Shown here in pieces: positions 1 to 9,108 of a stretch of DNA of 64,000 bases. Each line of letters begins with the position of its first letter. The stretch's first letter is position 1. A program made the translations under genes and the position numbers. Source of the DNA: Rhizobium leguminosarum (lineage in GTDB: Bacteria; Pseudomonadota; Alphaproteobacteria; Rhizobiales; Rhizobiaceae); the NCBI RefSeq assembly GCF_017876795.1, contig NZ_JAGIOR010000007.1, positions 62,001 through 126,000 of the forward strand, in the 5' to 3' direction. The notes beneath the pieces were generated by a model. It saw only the letters and a program-made list of their open reading frames with translations. It ran no database searches and was not told the origin of the DNA.

Positions 1-1
1 C

Positions 2-1402
2 GATGCGTCAAATGCGGTTGCCGTCTCGGCACCATCCGCTGCAACTGACGTCGCCTGGCCCTACACCCATTTCGGCGAGCCGGGCGCCGTGGTCGAACGC
101 CGCGCCGTCGACGATCTCGGCGTGACCATGGTGCGCTTTTCCAATGGCGTCCGCCTTACGGTCAAGCCGACCAAGCTGCGCGCCAACCAAGTGCTGGTGC
201 GCGAAGATATCGGCCGCGGCCGGCTGGACCTGCCGCAGGACCGTCCCGCCCTGATCTGGGCGTCTCCGGCCGTCGTGCAGTCCGGCGTGAAGGCCATGGA
301 CTACCAGGATATCGAGAACGCGCTGACGGCCAACATCGTCAGAATCAACTTCTCGGTCGGCGACAGTTCCTTCGGGTTCGACGGTCGTACACGGACTGAA
401 GATCTTGCGACGCAATTGCAATTGATGACGGCATACACCGCCGATCCCGCCTATCGCCCCGAGGCCTTCAAGCGGGTGCAGCAGGCCTATTTGAGCGGCC
501 TCGATCAGTATCAGGCGACCCCCGGCGGCGTTGTCAGTCGCGATTTCGGAGGTCTCGTGCATTCCGGCGATCCGCGCTGGACCTTCCCCGATCGCGCTGA
601 GTTGTCCGCCGCCAAGCCGGACGATTTCGAGGCGGTGTTCCGGCCTATGGTTTCCAACGGCCCGATCGACATCACCATCGTCGGCGACGTAACAGTGGAT
701 GACGCTATCCGGATGACGGCTGAAACCTTTGGCGCTTTACCGCCGCGCCCGGAGGCGGCCTTGAGCAACGATCGGGACGACGTGCGCTTTCCGGCGACGA
801 CCGAGAAGCCCGTCTTGCAGACCCATAACGGCAGGGCGGATAACGCCGCCGCCGCGGTAGGAGCTTCCATCGGCGATTTGCTCTCCGATCTGCCGCGATC
901 CTTCACCGCCAATATCGCCACCCAGATTTTCCAGAACAGGCTGTTCGACCAGTTTCGTATTGCGGAAGGAGCAAGCTATGTCCTGGAGGGTGACGCGAAC
1001 CTCTCACGGGAAATCCCGGGCTACGGCTACGCATATTTCTACGTCGAGACCGACCCGGCAAAGGTTGCGCGCTTTTACGCCCTTGTCGACGAGACCGCCA
1101 ATGATCTGCGGTCGCATGACGTCTCCGAAGACGAGCTCGCGCGCGCCCGGGAACCGATCATCGAGACACTGAAGCATCAGCGGCAGAGCAACGAATATTG
1201 GATTGAATATCTGCGCGGCGCGCAGACGGATGCGCGTCGTTTAGAGCGGATACGCGACAGTCTCAGCGGCTACGACAAGGTCACCGTCGAGGATATCCGC
1301 GCGTTTGCCGGGACCTATTTCAGCCCGGAAAAATTCTGGAAATTCGAGGTGCTGCCGGCGACGGGAGGTGAATTCGCCACGGAAAAATCGAAAGTCCCTT
1401 GA
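2..1402 (+). CDS. M16-family zinc peptidase, C-terminal part (5' partial)
   Basis: The reading frame is open to the left edge, so only the last 466 residues of the gene are in the window. The sequence matches the second half of two-domain bacterial M16 (insulinase/pitrilysin-like) peptidases, usually about 900 residues and secreted to the periplasm. The entry stretch WPYTHFGEPG is typical of the linker before the third M16 subdomain, and the segment DNAAAAVG...FQNRLFDQFR of the fourth subdomain is recognisable. The HxxEH zinc site of the active N-terminal half would lie upstream and is not visible. Two thioredoxin-fold genes and a radical SAM gene follow on the same strand. The GTG at 89 is internal, not a start. 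Confidence 0.85.
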   Translation, partial: DASNAVAVSAPSAATDVAWPYTHFGEPGAVVERRAVDDLGVTMVRFSNGVRLTVKPTKLRANQVLVREDIGRGRLDLPQDRPALIWASPAVVQSGVKAMDYQDIENALTANIVRINFSVGDSSFGFDGRTRTEDLATQLQLMTAYTADPAYRPEAFKRVQQAYLSGLDQYQATPGGVVSRDFGGLVHSGDPRWTFPDRAELSAAKPDDFEAVFRPMVSNGPIDITIVGDVTVDDAIRMTAETFGALPPRPEAALSNDRDDVRFPATTEKPVLQTHNGRADNAAAAVGASIGDLLSDLPRSFTANIATQIFQNRLFDQFRIAEGASYVLEGDANLSREIPGYGYAYFYVETDPAKVARFYALVDETANDLRSHDVSEDELARAREPIIETLKHQRQSNEYWIEYLRGAQTDARRLERIRDSLSGYDKVTVEDIRAFAGTYFSPEKFWKFEVLPATGGEFATEKSKVP

Positions 1403-1646
1403 CGTTTCCGACGGAAAATGTTCTATGACGGTCTATCGTCAACAAGGCGCTAAAAAGGCATCAGGACATACAAATGCATATTTATGGATACATTGCCTAC
1501 ACAGGGATGCGGCGCATATCTAGCCCGCTCCGGGGTACAGCATCTCGGGAAGGGGTCTGGCGGAGAAAAGCTGCCAGACTTTTGCAATGCGCGTGACACC
1601 GTTCAGCATCCGAGCTCAAGCGAAAACGAACTTAAGGAGTAAAACC

Positions 1647-2039
1647 ATGGCAATAGAAACGGTCAATCCCGCCAATTTCGAGCGTGAACTTCTGCATTCC
1701 GTAACGCCTGTCCTCGTCTTTGTCTGGGGCAAAGGGTGCCCCCCGTGCGAGAGGATGGAGGCAATCCTTGAAGAGCTTCCCGTCGCGCTGAAAGACAAGG
1801 TCAGGGTCGTCAAGGTGAATTGGGGTGAAAACCCGCGCCTCACAAAACAGCACGGGATCCAGGGCACTCCGGCGCTGTTGATCTCCAAGGACGGCAACGT
1901 CACTCCGGTGCTGGGGCTGTTCAACGGCAAGATCATCAAGGGGTTTGTTGACGAAGAGCCGGAGACCGATTTCGATAGCAAGACCGAAATCCTGAACTGG
2001 ATTTTTCGAAAATGGAAAGAATCGATCCGGGCTGATTGA
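1647..2039 (+). CDS. Thioredoxin-family protein
   Basis: A 130-residue single-domain thioredoxin-fold protein. The redox site is CPPC at residues 31-34 in WGKGCPPCERM, and the cis-proline segment GIQGTPALLI follows at about residue 75, as in thioredoxins. No signal peptide is visible, so it is probably cytoplasmic. I chose the ATG at 1647 because AAGGAG at 1634-1639 is correctly spaced. An in-frame upstream start at 1587 has no such site. It could reduce cysteines of the neighbouring radical SAM or peptidase system, but that is only a neighbourhood inference. Confidence 0.85.
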   Translation: MAIETVNPANFERELLHSVTPVLVFVWGKGCPPCERMEAILEELPVALKDKVRVVKVNWGENPRLTKQHGIQGTPALLISKDGNVTPVLGLFNGKIIKGFVDEEPETDFDSKTEILNWIFRKWKESIRAD

Positions 2040-2180
2040 GAAAAGGGACACGGTCCGGCGACGGGTACTTACCGCGCCGGCGCGCTGCTGGGTTCGACAG
2101 CGTTCTCAGGCCCTTCATTATTTGGACATTGCGTTACCGCCGCGAGTGCGGAGGAGGCTAAAACACTGTGGAGAAAAGAC

Positions 2181-2747
2181 ATGATTTCCAGCTTAAATAT
2201 CCACACTCCAGCCCCGTCGATCAAAGTGAAGGCCTGGCTGCGCGGCGATGGGATTTCCAACTTCCAGCTCGGCAAGATATACATCCTTGAGTTCTTTTCG
2301 ACTACCTGCAGTGGTTGCGGGCCGGCGCTGGCCCGCCAACCGATTTGGAAAGGTGTCGCACTGTTAGAGGACGATCTGATGCGCGGGACAGTAATGTTTG
2401 CGTTGCGAAGCAGCGGAGTGTTGTTATCCCGCTACGCACGGGAGTTTGGGGTGCCCTTCGAAAAATACTTTCCCCGCGAGCTTGAAATCTTGAAGGAGAC
2501 CGACCTGGTATTCATCTCTAACGACGGCGTACTTTCTCTGACTTCCGCCGGCATCATCAATTCAGGCGCTGTGTCTCTGCTGTTTTTCTCGGACCAGGTG
2601 CTTGACCGGGTAGCCTACAACGATAGCAGGATAGGGACAAGAAGACCGACCTCTTGGAAGAGCACGATTACTCGCCAGCGGGACGGTACGGCTCAAGTGC
2701 GAAAATGCAAGCTGTGTTTCGGTGAAGTCGGGGGACCTCGTCAATGA
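2181..2747 (+). CDS. Thioredoxin-like (TlpA/redoxin-type) protein
   Basis: 188 residues. Residues 8-47 have the layout of a TlpA/AhpC-type redoxin domain: TPAPSIKVKAWLRG, then ILEFFSTTCSGC with a CSGC motif at 44-47 in place of the usual CGPC or CxxC. A GGAG ribosome site at 2170-2173 supports the ATG at 2181. The rest of the protein is not clearly alignable to a redoxin by eye. The basic last 25 residues sit next to an insertion-sequence remnant, so the C-terminus may be altered. It lies between a thioredoxin and a radical SAM gene on the same strand. Confidence 0.65.
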   Translation: MISSLNIHTPAPSIKVKAWLRGDGISNFQLGKIYILEFFSTTCSGCGPALARQPIWKGVALLEDDLMRGTVMFALRSSGVLLSRYAREFGVPFEKYFPRELEILKETDLVFISNDGVLSLTSAGIINSGAVSLLFFSDQVLDRVAYNDSRIGTRRPTSWKSTITRQRDGTAQVRKCKLCFGEVGGPRQ

Positions 2748-2750
2748 CCT

Positions 2751-2864
2751 TTATCTCGTCCTTTTCCATCCAGCCTGCACAACCAGCCATGCCTCGAAAT
2801 GCCGGCCCTTGAAGTCATCCTTCGACTGACGCTTCAGCTTTTCGGCAATGGCATTCAAAATCAT
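2751..2864 (-). pseudogene. IS6-type transposase N-terminal remnant
   Basis: On the minus strand a 37-codon frame begins at 2864 and reads MILNAIAEKLKRQSKDDF followed by KGRHFEAWLVVQA, then leaves the family sequence and stops at 2751. The DFKGRHFEAW..VQA block is characteristic of the start of one rhizobial subgroup of IS6-family transposases. The DDE catalytic part is missing. It is a scar of an earlier insertion just downstream of the redoxin gene and is not expected to be functional. Confidence 0.5.
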
Positions 2865-3058
2865 CAGCTCGCTCCGCAATATCAGGAGCGGCAATTTCTC
2901 TCCCCATAGTCAACATCGGGTTAACCAGAAAATTTGCGACAAGGCCTAATGTCTGCTTTCGGCCTGTCTGTATTAGAGTTGAAGGAAGACTACACATTGT
3001 CACCCAGCCGCGGATTGGCCGCGTAGGGAAATCAACAACCTAAAGCGAGGATCTCTTT

Positions 3059-4396
3059 ATGTCTATTGTTACATTCAGTGAGCGAGAACCGATCGGATCG
3101 AGCACCTATCCTCTGCCGACCCACGACGTTGATGCTGCGCGGACCCGGGACAGGCTGCGATCAACCGCTCCAGCCAAATATAACCGGGCTATCCTCTACG
3201 TTCATATCCCCTTTTGCGACCAAGTGTGCTCGTTCTGCGGCTTCACGCGACTGGTTGGCCACGATGATCTCAAAGACGCATACATGGCTTGCCTTATTGA
3301 AGAGATCAAACGGTACGGCGCGACGCCATACATGCAATCGCTGCGTGTTTCATCAGTCTTTTTCGGCGGCGGCACTGCCAACAGCCTATCGCCCGAACAT
3401 CTTGCATTGCTGCTCAAGACGATCCGAGACAACTTCAACCTGAACGGCGACTGCGAAGTTACCTGCGAAGGCACTCCACAGAACTTCACCTCCGAACGTT
3501 TGGCGGCCCTCAAAGAAGGTGGCACCACGCGGCTCAGTGCCGGGATGCAGACATTCGACCGAACCATTCGTGTCGAGCATATGAATATGCCCGATGGCAA
3601 GGACCATCTGCTCCGGTGCATCGAGCTGATGCGCGGCAGCTTCGACAACTTCAATCTCGACTTTATTTACAATCTCCCAGGTCACAGCATGGATATCTGG
3701 GTTGACGATCTCGAAAACGCGATTGCCTCGGGGGCAACGCATTTAACGATCTATCCGCTGGTCCTACTCAAAAAGACCGCCTTCTACACCGATTACGTGA
3801 AAAAGAACCGTTTTCCTCCGCCGGATCAAGACAAGGAAATCGAGTATTGTGGATATACACTCGACCGGCTGCAGAATAGTCCATTCGTCAACAAGTATTC
3901 CGCCAACGACTGGGCTGTTCCGGATCGTGAAAGCCGTCATATCATTCGAGACGCAAAATGCGATCACGTCATCGCGGTCGGTGCGGTAGCACACGGGTAT
4001 GTGGCAGGCATGATCTATAAGAACATACGGGCGCCACAAGCGTACATGGCAAGCATACAGTCCGGCGATACGCTGCCGATCGACAAGCAACACTTCCTCA
4101 CGCGCGAAGAAGAAATGGAGCGTTATATGATGATGGGCCTGCGGCTCAAAAAGCTCGCGCTGTCCGACTTCGAGCAAAGATTCGACCGCAGCGCTTATGA
4201 TGTATTCGGTCAGGAAATCAACGATCTGGTCGAGAGTGACTATATCAGAGTTGATGATGAAGTGATTAGCTTCACGCGCAAAGGCGATATCTGGCACAAC
4301 AACATCCGAACCCACTTCGAGCGGCAAGGTATCCCCTGTGTCGGATACTCGGATACGATTGGCTTGGGCGAGACCGGAAAGAATCATTACGCCTGA
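3059..4396 (+). CDS. HemW/HemN-like radical SAM protein
   Basis: 445 residues. After about 45 residues comes YVHIPFCDQVCSFCGF, holding the CX3CX2C motif that binds the radical SAM [4Fe-4S] cluster. GGGTANSLSP is the SAM-binding glycine motif of the HemN/HemW group, and LDFIYNLPGHSMDIW matches the later LDLIYGLPGQ-type strand. The C-terminal part resembles the HemW winged region. The family includes oxygen-independent coproporphyrinogen oxidase (HemN), heme chaperones (HemW) and class C radical SAM methylases, so the substrate is unknown. GAGGA upstream of the ATG at 3059 supports the start. Its position behind an M16 peptidase and thioredoxins is unusual for heme biosynthesis. Confidence 0.85.
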   Translation: MSIVTFSEREPIGSSTYPLPTHDVDAARTRDRLRSTAPAKYNRAILYVHIPFCDQVCSFCGFTRLVGHDDLKDAYMACLIEEIKRYGATPYMQSLRVSSVFFGGGTANSLSPEHLALLLKTIRDNFNLNGDCEVTCEGTPQNFTSERLAALKEGGTTRLSAGMQTFDRTIRVEHMNMPDGKDHLLRCIELMRGSFDNFNLDFIYNLPGHSMDIWVDDLENAIASGATHLTIYPLVLLKKTAFYTDYVKKNRFPPPDQDKEIEYCGYTLDRLQNSPFVNKYSANDWAVPDRESRHIIRDAKCDHVIAVGAVAHGYVAGMIYKNIRAPQAYMASIQSGDTLPIDKQHFLTREEEMERYMMMGLRLKKLALSDFEQRFDRSAYDVFGQEINDLVESDYIRVDDEVISFTRKGDIWHNNIRTHFERQGIPCVGYSDTIGLGETGKNHYA

Positions 4397-4421
4397 GACA
4401 GCGGGAATCTGGAGGGTTCTG

Positions 4422-4466
4422 TGAGGTCCGGGCGCTGAGCGTGCGGCATTCACTGATCGGACCTCA
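4422..4466. terminator. Inverted repeat downstream of the radical SAM gene
   Basis: TGAGGTCCG at 4422-4430 is the exact reverse complement of CGGACCTCA at 4458-4466, with a 27-nt loop. It begins 26 bases after the radical SAM stop codon, so it may terminate that transcript. No U-tract follows. It could equally be an end structure of the IS91-type element. Confidence 0.35.
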
Positions 4467-4770
4467 TTGAAGCCGGATTGAGCGAAGGCGCGGGTTGTTT
4501 GGCGCTATGGGGATTTAACCGAAGCGGTGGATGGCGTTTGGCAGGGTCGAGCCTTGGCGGAGCATGTGGACAGGTCTGGAAGGAGATTCTTGCCGGTCAT
4601 TGCGGTGTCTTTGACGCCCCTGTCGGCTGGTTTGCATCGACCGAACCCTTGGTGCTGTTGCGCTTTACGTCGCCCATTACATCGTGCTGGCACGATTGGC
4701 CAAAGCACTCGCCCCGCGGCTTCTCGGCATGCCGACGCTGATCGTTGCAATGATGCCGCACCTGATATGA
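4467..4770. other. Non-coding stretch beside the IS91-type transposase
   Basis: No convincing gene is visible. The overlapping reading frames lack ribosome sites and family sequence. The stretch lies beyond the 3' end of the minus-strand IS91-type transposase and is probably the terminal (terIS-side) part of that element. No terminal repeat could be fixed by eye. Confidence 0.35.
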
Positions 4771-5763
4771 TCATGAACTGTCGTTCCATGCTGGCCGGCA
4801 GGCCGGCTGAAGCGGGGTCCACGCGCCGATGATCGTCATGGCTCCGCCGCAACAAGGGCAGCGGTGCGCCAAAGGTGGTGGCTTTGCGTCCGGTTCTTCG
4901 ACCCGCTCCGGCGGCGAGACGTCGAGCAGGCTTCGGCACAGGTCCAGCTTCAGTTGCCGATGGCCATTGGCAAGCAGGCCGTAATGACGAATGCGGTGAA
5001 AGCCGTCCGGAACGGTGTGAAGCAGGAAACGGCGGATGAACTCGTGGGCATCGAGCGTCATCACCTTTTGCCTACCGCCCGTTCGATAATCCTTCCATCG
5101 GAATGTGACGCGATCACCATCAATGCTGACGAGGCGGGAATTGGAGATGGCAATGCGATGGGTATAGCGCCCGAGATAGGCCAGCACCTGTTCGGGTCCG
5201 GCAAATGGCGGCTTGGCATAGACGACCCAGTCGATGCGACGCGCTGCTTTGATGGTTCGATTGAAGGCGAGCGGATCGGCCAGACCGGCGATATCGCCGA
5301 AGAATTGAAGTTGGCCCAGATCGTAGGCCTGCTTCAGCTCGTCGAGAAACAGCCGCCGGAACAGACGCGACAGGACCCGTACGGGCAGAAAGAAGCTTTG
5401 CCGGCAGGCAACCCAACGGGACTGGTCGAACGACAACCCGCCGCCCGGCACGATGCAATGGATATGCGGGTGATAATGGAGGTTCTGTCCCCAGGAGTGC
5501 AGCACCGCGATGAAGCCGATCTCTGCACCCAGATGTCTGGGATCCGCAGCAAGCTTGCGCAGCGTCTCGGCGACGACGCGAAACAGGATCGTGTAAACGG
5601 CATTCTTGTTCTGGAAGGCGATTGCGGCGATCTCTCGCGGCAAGGTGAAGACGACGTGGAAATAGCCGACCGGCAGAAGGTCGGCCTGCCGCGCGGCAAG
5701 CCAGTCACGGCTCGCCTGTCCCTGGCACTTTGGGCAATGCCGGCAGCGGCAGGTAATGGGCAT
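4771..5763 (-). pseudogene. IS91-type transposase, N-terminally truncated
   Basis: IS91 transposases are HUH/Y2 enzymes of about 400 residues that move by rolling-circle transposition. This frame gives 330 residues. The zinc-finger block RHCPKCQ, the HUH-like HYHPHIHCIVPGGG, the tyrosine-containing LAYLGRYTHRIAISNSRL, FRWKDYR and the C-terminal CPCCGG are all present. About 60-70 N-terminal residues normally preceding the CRNRHCPKCQ block are absent, and a stop lies just upstream of the only nearby ATG. A 14-bp inverted repeat sits exactly at the cut. A tyrosine recombinase gene lies directly upstream on the same strand, as in some IS91 relatives. Confidence 0.8.
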
Positions 5764-5778
5764 TGCCCATTACCTGCC
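5748..5778. repeat. Perfect 14-bp inverted repeat with 3-nt loop
   Basis: GGCAGGTAATGGGC at 5748-5761 and GCCCATTACCTGCC at 5765-5778 are exact reverse complements around ATT. The repeat covers the first codons of the truncated IS91-type transposase and marks the point where homology to the full-length family is lost. Confidence 0.8.
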
Positions 5779-5859
5779 TTATGGGCAGATCCAGTAATGG
5801 GGAGCTGGCGGCGACCTGACTGCTCTTTCACGCATTTCGCCGCCAGCCCCGGCTCACCA

Positions 5860-6696
5860 TTACGAAGTGCTCTTTAGCAGTGCTATCAGCTTGTCGGTCG
5901 GCTGGAAGGTGCCGCGCCGCAGATGCGGTGGCACGATCTCTTCCATGGCTTCGAGCTTTTCGGTTGGATCGCCGCGTGTGTAGACCTCTGTGGTCGTCAG
6001 CGTGGCATGGCCCAGCCACAGCGATACTTTCCGGATGTCTTGCGTCGCCTGCAGGATGATCATCGCGCAAGTGTGCCTGAGCACATGAGGCGAGACTCGC
6101 TTCTTGGCGAGGCCTTGCTGCCGGCGAGCCGCAACCGCGGCGTGCTGCTTGAGCAAATAGGCGAAGCCCCATCGGCTCAAAGGTTCACCACGCGCGCTGA
6201 CGAACACTTCGGGTGTCGCGACCTTTCCGCGAATGGCGAGCCAGGCGCGCAGTGCCGTGGCTGCCGGCTTCCACAGCGGCAGCGCTCGTTCCCGCCGCCC
6301 CTTGCCGACAACGCGTATGCTCATCGACGACATGTCGATATCGCCGATCTTCAGACCCGTCAGTTCGGAGACGCGCAATCCTGCACACACGGCCATATGC
6401 AGCATGGCTCGGTCGCGGATGCCGTCGCGCGTTGTCGGGTCCGGGGCGTCGAGCAGCGCTTGCAGCTCCTCGCGCAGTAGATAGGGAACGAGACGCGTGT
6501 CCGTCTTCTTGAACGGAATCGCCAGCACGCGGCGGACTTGGTCGAGGGCTGCCGGTTGCCGGTATTCGAGGAAGCGGAAGAACGACTTAATAGCCGCCAA
6601 ACGACCGTGCAACACGGTCTGGACGGAGCAAAACCAGGCCACTTGTGGCGCACGCATGAAACCTCCGGGAGGGCGTAGCCCGAGCGGGGGTCTCAT
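5860..6696 (-). pseudogene. Tyrosine recombinase, N-terminally truncated
   Basis: The C-terminal catalytic domain of a phage-integrase-type tyrosine recombinase is intact: the first Arg in AGLRVSEL, HVLRHT with the His-Arg pair, LGHATLTTTEVY with the second His and the nucleophilic Tyr. Upstream of VLHGRLAAIKSFFRF the SAM-like core-binding domain is missing. The frame instead runs into the end of the IS21 element (first about 20 codons to 6696). The protein resembles the recombinases encoded next to some IS91-family transposases. It is most likely inactive because the DNA-clamping domain is lost. Confidence 0.75.
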
Positions 6697-6704
6697 GCGT
6701 GCGC
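6648..6704. repeat. Imperfect inverted repeat at the IS21 end
   Basis: GCGCACGCATGAAACCTCC at 6648-6666 pairs imperfectly with GGGGGTCTCATGCGTGCGC at 6686-6704. It lies between istB and the broken recombinase gene, where the right end of the IS21 element must be. It may be part of the element end or a terminator for istAB. Confidence 0.5.
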
Positions 6705-6724
6705 GGAGATTTTCTGAAGGGGTT

Positions 6725-7483
6725 TCAGCCGGCCTTTCGGGCGCGGCTTTGGGCGAGACGATAGCTATCGCCGTTCATCTCCAGGATGTTGACGTGGTGG
6801 GTGATGCGATCGAGCAGTGCGCCGGTGAGACGCTCCGATCCCAAGGTTTCTGTCCATTCGTCAAACGGAAGATTGCTGGTGACCAGGGTCGCGCCGCGTT
6901 CATAGCGTTGTGAGATCAGCTCGAACAGCAATTCTGCGCCGGTTTTTGAGAGCGGCACAAAGCCCAGCTCATCGATGATGAGAAGCTGGTAGGCTGCCAT
7001 CTGCTTCTGGAACCGCAGCAGCCGTCGCTCGTCGCGCGCCTCCATCATCTCACTGACCAGGGCGGCGGCCGTGGTGAACCCAACGGACAGGCCCTTCTGG
7101 CATGCCGCCAGGCCGAGACCGAGCGCGACATGCGTCTTTCCCGTGCCGCTCGGGCCGAGCGCAATGACGTTCTCCCGCCGTTCGATCCATTCGCAACGCG
7201 CCAGTTCCAGCACCTGCATCTTGTTGAGCTTCGGGATGGCGGCGAAGTCGAAGCTGTCGAGGCTTTTTACGACCGGGAACCTGGCCGCCTTGATGCGGCG
7301 CTCGACCTTGCGGCGATCCCGTTCGATCATCTCCCTTTCGGCAAGCCGGAAGAGATAGCCGACATGATCGACGCCCTCGGTGGCACATAGCCGGGCCAGC
7401 TTCTGGTATTCGCGCTGGAATGTCGGGAGCTTCAGGATCTTGAGGTAATGGACAAGCAGGATCTCAGGTGCTTCGGTGCTCAT
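6725..7483 (-). CDS. istB: IS21-family helper ATPase IstB
   Basis: 252 residues from the ATG at 7483, whose ATGA overlaps the istA stop at 7480, the usual coupling in IS21 elements. It has an AAA+ ATPase core with Walker A GPSGTGKTH and Walker B LLIIDELGF. IstB cooperates with the IstA DDE transposase in target selection. The gene looks intact, but its partner istA has lost its 5' end, so the element should not move by itself. Confidence 0.9.
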   Translation of the reverse strand: MSTEAPEILLVHYLKILKLPTFQREYQKLARLCATEGVDHVGYLFRLAEREMIERDRRKVERRIKAARFPVVKSLDSFDFAAIPKLNKMQVLELARCEWIERRENVIALGPSGTGKTHVALGLGLAACQKGLSVGFTTAAALVSEMMEARDERRLLRFQKQMAAYQLLIIDELGFVPLSKTGAELLFELISQRYERGATLVTSNLPFDEWTETLGSERLTGALLDRITHHVNILEMNGDSYRLAQSRARKAG

Positions 7484-8724
7484 GCCGCTTCTTCCGCATC
7501 CGATGACAGGAGGCGCATGTACGCCTTCGCTGATGTCGTCTCGACCGTCGCCTTCGGCAGGTAGGGGTAGATGGACAGGTCCAGTCGCGGCGGCCGGCGC
7601 TCCACCCGGCAAAGGATCAGATGCTTTACAGCGTCGAAGCCGATCGCTCCGAGTTGCAGAGCCTGCTTTACCGCCGCATGCAGATCAGAAAGCTCGAAGC
7701 TTTCCAGCAAGCGCAGAACCTGCACATACTCCCGCCGGCCATGCTTTGCCATGCGGCCTTCCATCAACCGCCGCAGAGTGGCGAATTCCTCTGGCAAGTC
7801 CCAGCCCTGGAGAGGTGCTGCCTGATCCAGCGCATTGATCTTATGCTCGATCAGCGGCAAGTAATGCACAGGATCGAAGACGACATCTTCTCGTTCCCAG
7901 CTCCGCGGATGGCGGGCGACAATCTCACCACGGCAACCGATCACCACTTCGTCGACATAGCCCCGGACCCAAACATCCTGGTGGCCATAGGCAACCGGGA
8001 CGGAATAGTCGTTGGTCTTGTACCGCACCAGCGACTGAGCCGTGACCTTGGCACTGGTCTGATCGCAGGCATCGAAGGGCGATAGTGGCAACGAACGCAT
8101 GGCAGCCAGATCGCGCTGCAGCCGTTCTCCGATCGTCTCGCTCTCGCTGCGCAGTCTATCGCGCTGACGCTTGCGGCATTGCTCCTCGAGCCAGATATTG
8201 AATGCACCCCATGTCGGAAACTGTGGGATCGGAACCATGAAGTTGCGCCTGGCGTAGCCAACAAGCCCCTCGACATTCCCCTTGTCGTTGCCTTTCCCCG
8301 GACGGCCATAGCGATCCCGGATCAGGTAGTGGGACAGGAAGCCGCTGAACAACCCGGCGCGCTTGCGTGTCCCATCGGGCAGGATCTTTGCCACAAGGCA
8401 GCGGTCGTTGTCGTAGACGATCGACTGTGGCACCGCCCCGAAGAACGCGAACGCATGGATGTGGCCGTCGACCCAGGCCTCAGAGACCGCCGCCGGATAG
8501 GCCCGTACATAGCAGCCATCGCTATGCGGCAGATCCAGCACGAAGAAATGGGCCTTCCGCTCGACACCGCCGATCACCACCATCGCCTCGCCGAAATCGG
8601 CCTGCCCATGGCCCGGCGGATGAGCCAGCGGCACGAACACCTCCTGACGGCGCTGATCCCGTTCGCGCATGTAATCCTTGATGATCGTGTAGCCGCCGGT
8701 GAACCCGCGCTCACCGAAAGGCAC
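7480..8724 (-). pseudogene. istA: IS21-family transposase IstA, 5' truncated
   Basis: 414 residues matching the body of IstA: a DDE integrase core with HGQADFGEAMVVIGG, the following Asp in IVYDNDRCLV, and the catalytic Glu region KGNDKGNVEG, then the C-terminal beta-barrel. Complete IstA proteins are about 500 residues and start with a helix-turn-helix of about 90 residues. That part is gone: homology begins at GFTGGYTIIKDYM near 8715, where the DNA changes directly into a truncated vsr gene on the opposite strand. Confidence 0.85.
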
Positions 8725-9044
8725 ACAGTCTCGGGTTCCGCTTTAGACTTCACGGAAAAGACTTACCTGGGCGCCCTGATCTCGTTTTTCGAGGAAGGCG
8801 TAAGGTGATTTTCGTTCATGGTTGCTTTTGGCACCGGCACGACTGTAGTCGAGCGACAGTCCCCTCGACCAACGTGGCTTTCTGGGAGGACAAGTTTTCG
8901 AGAAACGTTGCACGCGATAGGGCTGTCCTCGATGCCCTCCACCAAATGGGATGGTCAACGTTGATCATCTGGGAATGCGAGACGAGCAAAGGAGAGGAGC
9001 TCGCTCAGAGGCTGACTGGCTATCTGCAGACGAGCGCCCAATGA
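8709..9044 (+). pseudogene. vsr: Vsr mismatch endonuclease, 5' truncated
   Basis: Vsr nicks next to T:G mismatches arising from deamination of 5-methylcytosine and is usually paired with a Dcm-type methylase. Reading upstream of the GTG at 8805 in frame gives SLGFRFRLHGKDLPGRPDLV and then F.GRRKVIFVHGCFWHRHDC, so the gene extends back to about 8709. The PGxPD metal-binding Asp, the HGCFWH zinc/active-site block and the C-terminal GWSTLIIWECE are present. About 35 N-terminal residues, including the conserved early Glu, are missing at the junction with istA. No C5-methyltransferase gene is in the window. Confidence 0.8.
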
Positions 9045-9108
9045 ATCTCAGTTCGGTGCCGGCCGTCGACGGTCGTGCGGGTCTTTGGGAAGCACGTGCG
9101 GCAGGAAT

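Noticed and set aside
1425..1599. Short frames (1425-1523, 1474-1599) as RiPP precursor peptides
   Set aside because: Neither has a good ribosome site, a recognisable leader or repeated core; kept only as a remark in the radical SAM finding.
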